Assembly: GCA_025964065.1 (NCBI GenBank)
Contig: JAOPZO010000450.1
Span: 1-10,416 of the forward strand
Source of the DNA: Solirubrobacterales bacterium
Lineage (GTDB): Bacteria; Actinomycetota; Thermoleophilia; Solirubrobacterales; Solirubrobacteraceae
Direction: 5' to 3'
DNA: 10,416 nt
The notes below the pieces were generated by a model. It had not been told where the DNA came from and did not search any database. It saw only the letters and a list, made by a program, of their open reading frames with translations. Below are positions 5,743-10,416 of this stretch, in pieces. How positions within the stretch are numbered: the first letter of the stretch is position 1; each line of letters opens with the position of its first letter. The translations under genes and the position numbers were made by a program.

Positions 5743-7293
5743 ATGCTCGACCGCCTCCGGCGCGGGGGGGAGGCCGGCTTCTCCATGCTCGTCACGATGG
5801 GCGTCCTGACGGTGTGCTCGGCCCTCATCGTCGCGGCCGCGAGCGCCGTCGTCGGCGACATGCCCATCCGGAAGGAGAGCCGCGACAAGAAGGTCGCCTT
5901 CGCGGCCGCCGAGGCCGGGCTGAACTTCTACATGTCCCGTCTCAACCTCGACAACGAGTACTGGGTCAAGTGCACGGCGGTCGCGGCCCCGAACCCGCAG
6001 GAGCCGAGCCCCGTGAACCAGCGCTGGGACGGCGCGGGAACGGACCCGCGCGCGTTCCGACGCGTGCCGGGGGAGGAGGCGCGCTACACGATCGAGCTCC
6101 TGCCGGCGGTCGGCGCCACGTGCACCCCGAGCACCGCGGCCACGACGATGGTCGACCCCGCCACGGGCGCCCTGCGGATCCGCGCGACCGGCGCGTCCGG
6201 GAGCCAGCGGCGCTCGATCATCGCGACCCTGCGTCGCAAGAGCTTCCTCGACTACATCTACTTCACGGACTTCGAGGTGCTCGACCCCACCGTCGTCAAC
6301 TCGAGCGCCACCTACGCCGCCGGGTGCCGCCGGTACCGCGCGAGCCGGCCCAAGACGCCGCAGAGCGCCGTCTGCACCGACATCCAGTTCGCGGGCAACG
6401 ACAAGGTGAACGGACCCTTCCACACGAACGACGACCTGCTCGCATGCCCGGGCGCGACGTTCGGTCGCGGGCCGGCGGACCGCATCGAGGTCTCCGGGCC
6501 CGCGCCGGGCTACAAGAACGGCACGAACTGCGGCACGGGCTCCCCGGTGTTCAAGAGCACCTTCCAGGCCGGCGTCCCGGCGCTGGCCGTGCCGACCTCC
6601 AACGCCAAGGTCGCCTCGATCGCCGTGGCCCCCTGGGTGCTGACCGGGACGCACCGGCTCGTCCTCGAAGGAACCAACGCCAGGGTCTACGTCGGGTCGT
6701 CCTCGAGCTACACGACCCAGGCGCTCCCGGCCAACGGCGTCATCTACGTGAAGAACGGCTCGGGCTGCGGCGCCGGGGTGTCGCCGGGCGCCCAGACCTA
6801 CACCGAGCCCACGGGCTGCGCGAACGTCAGCGTGTCGGGGACCTACGACCAGGGGCTCACGATCGTCTCGGACAAGGACATCGTCCTCGACGGCAACCTC
6901 AAGCGCACCGGCGACCACCTGCTGGGGCTCATCGCGACGAACTTCGTGCGGGTGCGCCACCGGGTGAACCGCGGCACGAGCCCGTGCTCGAACGTCGCAC
7001 CGCTGCTTCCCGACCCGCTCGAGATCGAGGCCGCGATCCTGACGCTCGAGCACTCGTTCATCGTCGACAACTGGAACTGCGGGGCGCCGCTCGGCACCCT
7101 CAAGGTCACGGGTGCGATCGCCCAGCGCTTCCGCGGACCCGTGGGGACCTCCGGGAACGGGACGACGACGGGTTATGTCAAGGACTACACCTACGACGAC
7201 CGGCTGAAGTTCCGGAACCCGCCGCACTTCCTCGATCCGGTCGCCGCCGCCTGGAGGATCCTGCGGCGCAACGAGCAGGTCCCCGCCCGCTAG
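5743..7293 (+). CDS. pilX: PilX-like pilus assembly protein (large, non-Glu5 pilin-like N-terminus)
   Basis: The protein has 516 residues. The N-terminus EAG-FSMLVTMGVLTVCSALIV (residues 10-30) is pilin-like with a class III type cleavage context after G12. It lacks Glu at +5 (V17 instead), like PilX/GspK-type subunits that occupy the tip. RDKKVAFAAAEAGLNFYMSR follows, a hallmark of PilX N-terminal domains. The large remainder includes KSFLDYIYFTDFEVLDP and FAGNDKVNGPFHTNDDLLAC, which resemble actinobacterial DUF4900-like pilus proteins. Near the C-terminus is TYDDRLKFRNPPHFLDPV. Several Cys pairs and Gly-rich strands suggest a disulfide-stabilised beta structure outside the cell. ATG 5743 is 5 nt after the pilW stop; GTG 5728 is an in-frame alternative, and neither has a clear Shine-Dalgarno, so coupling to pilW is likely. 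It is much longer than proteobacterial PilX (about 170-200 residues). Assignment is by N-terminal signature and context. Confidence 0.82.
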   Translation: MLDRLRRGGEAGFSMLVTMGVLTVCSALIVAAASAVVGDMPIRKESRDKKVAFAAAEAGLNFYMSRLNLDNEYWVKCTAVAAPNPQEPSPVNQRWDGAGTDPRAFRRVPGEEARYTIELLPAVGATCTPSTAATTMVDPATGALRIRATGASGSQRRSIIATLRRKSFLDYIYFTDFEVLDPTVVNSSATYAAGCRRYRASRPKTPQSAVCTDIQFAGNDKVNGPFHTNDDLLACPGATFGRGPADRIEVSGPAPGYKNGTNCGTGSPVFKSTFQAGVPALAVPTSNAKVASIAVAPWVLTGTHRLVLEGTNARVYVGSSSSYTTQALPANGVIYVKNGSGCGAGVSPGAQTYTEPTGCANVSVSGTYDQGLTIVSDKDIVLDGNLKRTGDHLLGLIATNFVRVRHRVNRGTSPCSNVAPLLPDPLEIEAAILTLEHSFIVDNWNCGAPLGTLKVTGAIAQRFRGPVGTSGNGTTTGYVKDYTYDDRLKFRNPPHFLDPVAAAWRILRRNEQVPAR

Positions 7294-7303
7294 GTTCGGC
7301 GCC

Positions 7304-8059
7304 GTGCTGCTCGCCCTCGTCTTCGCCGCCGTCACCGGCCTGGCCGTCGGCTCGTTCCTGAACGTCGTCGTGCACCGGCTGCCGCTCGGCGAGAACTTGA
7401 ACCACCCGGGGTCGCACTGCCCGAACTGCGGGCACGAGGTCCGCAACCGCGACAACGTCCCCGTGGTCTCCTGGCTGCTCCTGCGCGGGAGGTGCCGGGA
7501 CTGCAGGCACCCGATCTCCGCCCGCTACCCGACGCTCGAAGCGGTCACCGCCGTCCTCTGGGTCGCCGTCGTGGCGGCGAAGTGGGACGACGGCCTGCAG
7601 ATCGCGCTCGGCATCGTCCTCGTGACGCTGATGGTCGCGGTGGTGCCCATCGACCTCGAGCACCGGCTCATCCTGAACAAGCTGACGTACCCGGCCGCGG
7701 TGCTCGCGCCGGTGATCGGCCTGCTGCTCGACCCGGGGTACGTCCCCGAGCAACTCGCCTCGGGCGCGGCCGCCGGCGGGTTCTTCCTCCTGGCCGCGCT
7801 CGCCTATCCGCGGGGCATGGGCCTGGGCGACGTGAAGCTCGCGTTCGTCATGGGCCTGTACCTCGGCCGCGCCGTCGCGCCGGCCGTCTTCCTCGCGCTC
7901 ATCACCGGCGTCCTGGTCGGGCTCGTCGTCATCGCCCGGCTCGGGCAGGCCGAGGGCCGCAAGGTGCAGGTGCCGTTCGGGCCGTTCCTGGCGCTCGGCT
8001 CCGTCGTCGCGCTCTTCGTCGGGGAGGACCTCGTGGACTCCTACGTCGACACCTTCTGA
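7304..8059 (+). CDS. pilD: Prepilin peptidase / N-methyltransferase PilD (A24 family)
   Basis: This 251-residue membrane aspartic peptidase cleaves prepilin leaders after the conserved Gly and methylates the new N-terminal residue. The N-terminal GLAVGSFLNVVVHRLP segment (12-27) is typical. It is followed by a four-cysteine zinc-binding loop, CPNC (C39, C42) and CRDC (C64, C67), which marks the bifunctional form. Catalytic aspartates are D117 (VPIDLEHRLILN) and D176 in the GxGD motif (GMGLGDVKL, 171-179). Length and about eight hydrophobic segments fit the family. The GTG start follows pilX by 10 nt, with only a weak AGG-containing site upstream, so it is probably translated from the pilV-W-X transcript. 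Its substrates would be PilA, PilV, PilW and the PilX-like proteins encoded nearby. All key residues are present, so it should be active. Confidence 0.97.
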   Translation: MLLALVFAAVTGLAVGSFLNVVVHRLPLGENLNHPGSHCPNCGHEVRNRDNVPVVSWLLLRGRCRDCRHPISARYPTLEAVTAVLWVAVVAAKWDDGLQIALGIVLVTLMVAVVPIDLEHRLILNKLTYPAAVLAPVIGLLLDPGYVPEQLASGAAAGGFFLLAALAYPRGMGLGDVKLAFVMGLYLGRAVAPAVFLALITGVLVGLVVIARLGQAEGRKVQVPFGPFLALGSVVALFVGEDLVDSYVDTF

Positions 8060-8211
8060 GTCATCACTCCGGTCGGAGGGCTCAAGCGTTGAGCCGGACT
8101 GGACGAAAGGACGGGTGCGCGCTCCCAAGTCCTTGAGGGACCGGCCCCCGAGGCCGAAGGAAGCGTGACCCACCCGACGCAGCACCCTCCGAGCAGGAGC
8201 CGGTTCCCACC
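8060..8211 (+). promoter_or_regulatory. Hairpin-rich leader upstream of pilM-pilN-pilO
   Basis: The 152-nt gap has several perfect inverted repeats. CTCCG-gt-CGGAG lies at 8067-8078. GGCTCAA-gcg-TTGAGCC (8079-8095) is a 7-bp stem with a 3-nt loop. TCCTT (8130-8134) and AAGGA (8157-8161) enclose CGGCC-cccga-GGCCG (8142-8156). TCCGG (8068-8072) can alternatively pair with CCGGA (8094-8098) and break the first two. A TTCGTCCAG motif on the minus strand (8099-8107) resembles the palindromic elements upstream of pilA and pilV. AGGAG (8195-8199) lies 12 nt before the pilM ATG. The 8079-8095 hairpin could be a terminator for the pilD operon or part of a structured 5' leader. I did not recognise a known riboswitch class. 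Confidence 0.4.
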
Positions 8212-9258
8212 ATGGCCAAGCGCATCCCACCCTTCGTCGGGCTCGAGATCGAGCCCAGCGCCGTCCACGCCGCGAGCGTCGCCGTCAACGGCACGCTCTC
8301 GGTCAAGACCGCAGCGGTCGCCGCGCTCGAGGCCGGCGTGGTCCGTGACGGGGAGGTCACCGACGTCGCCGCGCTCACCGAGGTGCTCAAGGCCCTCTGG
8401 GCCGAGAACAAGGACCTGCCCAAGCGCGTCCGCATCGGCATCGCGAACCAGAAGATCGTCGTCCGCGTCATCGAGCTCCCGCCGATCGCCGACGCGAAGG
8501 AGCTCGCCGCCGCCGTGCACTTCCAGGCGCAGAACGAGATCCCGATGCCGCTCGACGCCGCGGTGCTCGACTTCCAGGTCCTCGACGTCGTCGACACGCC
8601 GAACGGCCCGCGCCAGCGCGTCGTCCTCGTCGCCGCGCGGCGCGACATGGTCGACCGCGTCCTCGCCGCCGCCCGCGACGCCGGCCTGCGCGTCGAGGGG
8701 CTCGACCTCGCCGCCTTCGGCATGGTCCGCGCCCTCGCCGGCCAGGGCGGCAGCGCGCTCGACGACACCGTCCTCTACCTCGGCATCGGCGGGCTCACGA
8801 ACCTCGCGGTGGCCCAGGGCACCACCTGCACCTTCACCCGCGTCGTCGGGGGCGGCATCGAGGCCCTGGCCGTCGAGCTGGCCGAGCGCCGCGGGCTCAC
8901 GCTCGAGCACGCCCGGGGCTGGCTCCTGCACGTCGGCTTCGACGCGCCGCTCACCGACATGGACGGCGACGAGCTCATCCTCCAGGAGGCGCGCACGATC
9001 CTCGTCGACGGCGTCCGCCGCATCGCCGGCGAGGTCCGCAACACCGTCGACTTCCACCTCTCGCAGGGCGCGACGGGCGGCGGCGCGACGCGGTGCGTCC
9101 TGACCGGCGCCGCCGCGGGCATCCCGGGCTTCGCCGAGGCGCTCGCGGTCGACCTCGGCCTTCCCGTCACCGTGGGGACCGTCGACGGCGCGCCCGAGGC
9201 CCTCGGCGCGGAGCGCTTCAGCGTCGCCGCCGGCCTCGCGGTCGAGGTGGCTGCCTGA
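8212..9258 (+). CDS. pilM: Type IV pilus assembly protein PilM (actin-like)
   Basis: The 348-residue cytoplasmic protein has the FtsA/actin-like PilM fold. It binds the N-terminus of PilN and links the pilus motor side to the membrane alignment complex. Evidence includes the start FVGLEIEPSAVHAASV (8-23), AVHFQAQNEIPMPLDAAVLDFQVLD in the middle (matching the PilM stretch WEAERYIPFPIDEVVLDF), VVLVAARRDMVDRVL, and a C-terminal GAERFSVAAGLAVEVA typical of the last helix. Length is close to the usual 350-380. Phosphate-binding motifs look degenerate: GLEIEP in place of GLEIG/GLDIG near residue 10, LGIGG (190-194) where DIG is usual, and TGAAAG where GGGS..xG is expected. It may therefore bind nucleotide weakly or not at all. 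It starts the MNO operon after a structured leader, and its stop overlaps the pilN ATG by one base (TGATG). The family call is secure from sequence and gene order. Confidence 0.95.
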   Translation: MAKRIPPFVGLEIEPSAVHAASVAVNGTLSVKTAAVAALEAGVVRDGEVTDVAALTEVLKALWAENKDLPKRVRIGIANQKIVVRVIELPPIADAKELAAAVHFQAQNEIPMPLDAAVLDFQVLDVVDTPNGPRQRVVLVAARRDMVDRVLAAARDAGLRVEGLDLAAFGMVRALAGQGGSALDDTVLYLGIGGLTNLAVAQGTTCTFTRVVGGGIEALAVELAERRGLTLEHARGWLLHVGFDAPLTDMDGDELILQEARTILVDGVRRIAGEVRNTVDFHLSQGATGGGATRCVLTGAAAGIPGFAEALAVDLGLPVTVGTVDGAPEALGAERFSVAAGLAVEVAA

Positions 9259-10052
9259 TGCGCGCGATCAACCTCATCCCGGCCGACGAGCGGCGCGGCG
9301 CCGGCGGCGCCGGCGGCCGCTCCGGTGGCGCCGCCCATGTGCTGGTCGGCCTTCTCGCCGTCCTCGTCGCCGTCACGGCCTACTGGACGCTGCAGAAGCG
9401 CTCGCTGAGCGACAAGCAGGCCGAGGTCGCGCACGTGGAGGTGCAGGCCGCGTCCTCCGAGGCGCAGGCCGCGGAGCTCACCTCCTTCATCCAGTTCGCC
9501 GGCCTCCGCGCCGCGCGGACGCAGACCGTCACGTCGCTCGCCTCGAGCCGCTTCGACTGGTCGCACGCCCTCGAGGAGATCGCCCGGGTCATCCCGGCGA
9601 ACGTCTCCCTCACGGCCCTGGTGGGCACCGTGGCGCCCGGCGTCTCGCTCAAGGCCGGCGGCGGCGTCGCGACGAGCTCGCTCCGCAGCGCGCTGCCGGT
9701 TCCGGCGGTCGAGCTCTCCGGCTGCACCACCGACCAGGACTCCGTCGCCCGCATGCTCACGCGGATGCGCCTCATCGACGGCGTCACGCGCGTCTCGCTG
9801 CAGTCCTCGGTGAAGGCGGACGCCGTGGGCGGCGGGACCGCGGGTTCCGGTGCGGGAGCCTGCCGCCAGGGCAAGCAGGGCGCCTCGCCCACGTTCGCCC
9901 TCGTCGTCTTCTTCGACCAGGTGGCCGGCTCCGTGCCGACCACCACCCCGGGCACCCGCCGCGTCGCGGCGTCCGTGCCCCCGAACGGCACCACGGGCGT
10001 CACCGGCGCGACCGGGCCCGCCACCGCCGTCCCGACCGGAGTGGCCCCGTGA
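9258..10052 (+). CDS. pilN: Type IV pilus inner-membrane alignment protein PilN
   Basis: This 264-residue bitopic membrane protein begins MRAINLIPADERR. Its INLIP segment is the conserved PilN motif that docks into the PilM groove. After a short Gly-rich linker, a single transmembrane helix (about residues 26-45) leads to a coiled region (about 47-85) and a ferredoxin-like domain with FDWSHALEEIARVIPANVSLTAL. Two cysteines (SGCTTDQ and GACRQG) flank the later strand pair and could form a disulfide outside the membrane. The last 40 or so residues are low-complexity Pro/Thr/Gly, including collagen-like TGVTGATGPA. ATG 9258 overlaps the pilM stop, with GAGG at 9244-9247 as the binding site. The stop overlaps the pilO start as GTGA. 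The protein is longer than proteobacterial PilN (about 180-200), the excess being mainly the tail and Gly-rich inserts. Confidence 0.94.
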   Translation: MRAINLIPADERRGAGGAGGRSGGAAHVLVGLLAVLVAVTAYWTLQKRSLSDKQAEVAHVEVQAASSEAQAAELTSFIQFAGLRAARTQTVTSLASSRFDWSHALEEIARVIPANVSLTALVGTVAPGVSLKAGGGVATSSLRSALPVPAVELSGCTTDQDSVARMLTRMRLIDGVTRVSLQSSVKADAVGGGTAGSGAGACRQGKQGASPTFALVVFFDQVAGSVPTTTPGTRRVAASVPPNGTTGVTGATGPATAVPTGVAP

Positions 10053-10416
10053 CCCCCCGCGATCGCACCGTCCTGACCGCCGTCTTCGCCCTGGCGCTCG
10101 TCGCCGCGGCGTGGTTCCTGCTGCTGGCGCCCGTCCGCAAGGACGTCGCCGCCGTCGAGGGCACGCTCACGACCGCCCAGGCGCGCCTGACCGCCGCGCA
10201 GGCCCTCGTGGTCCAGGGGGAGTCCGCCAAGGCGGCCTACCGCCAGGACTACGCCGCGGTCTCCCGGCTCGGCAAGGCCGTGCCGGCCGACGACGACGTC
10301 CCGTCGCTCGTCGTGCAGCTCGAGGGTGCCGCGGATCGCTCGAAGGTCGACTTCCGGTCGATCGAGCTGTCGACGAGCGGCGGTGCCGCGGTGGCTCCCG
10401 CGCCGACGCAGGCCGC
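10049..10416 (+). CDS. pilO: Type IV pilus assembly protein PilO, 3' end outside window (partial)
   Basis: The frame opens with GTG at 10049, overlapping the pilN TGA by 4 bases, with GGAG (10038-10041) 7 nt upstream, and stays open to the right edge (122 full codons). The start TPRDRTVLTAVFALALVAAA is a short cytoplasmic tail running into one transmembrane helix (about 8-27). LLAPVRKDVAAVEGTLTTAQ then begins a coiled coil to about residue 70. AYRQDYAAVSRLGKAVPADD and DVPSLVVQLEGAADRSKVDF match the characteristic PilO linker before the ferredoxin-like domain. PilO pairs with PilN to align the pilus machine in the membrane. The C-terminal part is cut off, so no claim can be made on the full length. 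Confidence 0.92.
   Translation, partial: MTPRDRTVLTAVFALALVAAAWFLLLAPVRKDVAAVEGTLTTAQARLTAAQALVVQGESAKAAYRQDYAAVSRLGKAVPADDDVPSLVVQLEGAADRSKVDFRSIELSTSGGAAVAPAPTQA

Noticed and set aside
5524..7455. 643-residue open frame on the minus strand antisense to pilX
   Set aside because: Low-complexity Arg/Asp/Gly translation with no motif; pilX on the + strand explains the region.
8081..8109. Possible FliA/WhiG-type promoter (TCAAG, 15 nt, GACGAAAG) upstream of pilM
   Set aside because: Only about 5 of 8 bases match the -10 consensus, and TCAAG is part of a perfect hairpin arm, which explains it equally well; not enough to call a promoter.
8041..9057. 338-residue minus-strand frame antisense to pilM
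   Set aside because: Repetitive Asp/Val/Gly/Leu composition, a shadow of pilM codons.

Overview
This window is part of a type IV pilus (T4P) gene cluster, with every recognisable gene on the + strand. Base composition is very GC-rich, with strong G/C preference at third codon positions. The gene content and order (PilX-like, class III pilin, PilV, PilW, PilX, PilD, PilM, PilN, PilO), together with the style of the PilV/PilX proteins, suggest a high-GC actinobacterium, most likely class Thermoleophilia (Solirubrobacterales-type). That taxonomic call is inference from protein style and composition; there is no rRNA or marker gene here. No mobile element, tRNA, rRNA or CRISPR array was seen.

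Layout. (1) Positions 2-1393 hold the 3' part of a PilX-like pilus accessory gene that enters from the left edge. (2) Positions 1394-1728 form a 335-nt non-coding leader. It contains a near-canonical cyclic di-GMP class I (GEMM-I) riboswitch aptamer at about 1551-1631, GC-rich hairpins, and a small hairpin that encloses the Shine-Dalgarno sequence of the next gene. (3) Positions 1729-2178 encode the major pilin PilA, followed by a strong intrinsic-terminator-like hairpin at 2206-2233. (4) About 2302-3579 encodes a multipass GT-C type (GT87/DUF2029-like) glycosyltransferase, a candidate pilin or surface glycosylation enzyme. (5) Positions 3580-3749 hold GC-rich inverted repeats and a second copy of a 21-bp palindromic element also found upstream of the riboswitch. 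(6) Positions 3750-7293 hold the minor pilin genes pilV, pilW and pilX, tightly coupled, followed 10 nt later by the prepilin peptidase gene pilD (7304-8059). (7) Positions 8060-8211 are a hairpin-rich leader. (8) Positions 8212 to the end encode the inner-membrane alignment subcomplex PilM-PilN-PilO, translationally coupled, with pilO running off the right edge.

How the parts fit: PilA is the fibre subunit, and PilV/PilW/PilX are expected to prime or cap the pilus. PilD cleaves and N-methylates the prepilins. PilM (cytoplasmic) binds the N-terminal INLIP segment of PilN, which pairs with PilO across the membrane. The motor genes (PilB/PilT) and platform gene (PilC) are not in the window. The main point of interest is that the major pilin gene alone appears to sit behind a c-di-GMP riboswitch and is closed off by its own terminator. 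Pilin dose would then be under second-messenger control separately from the assembly machinery.
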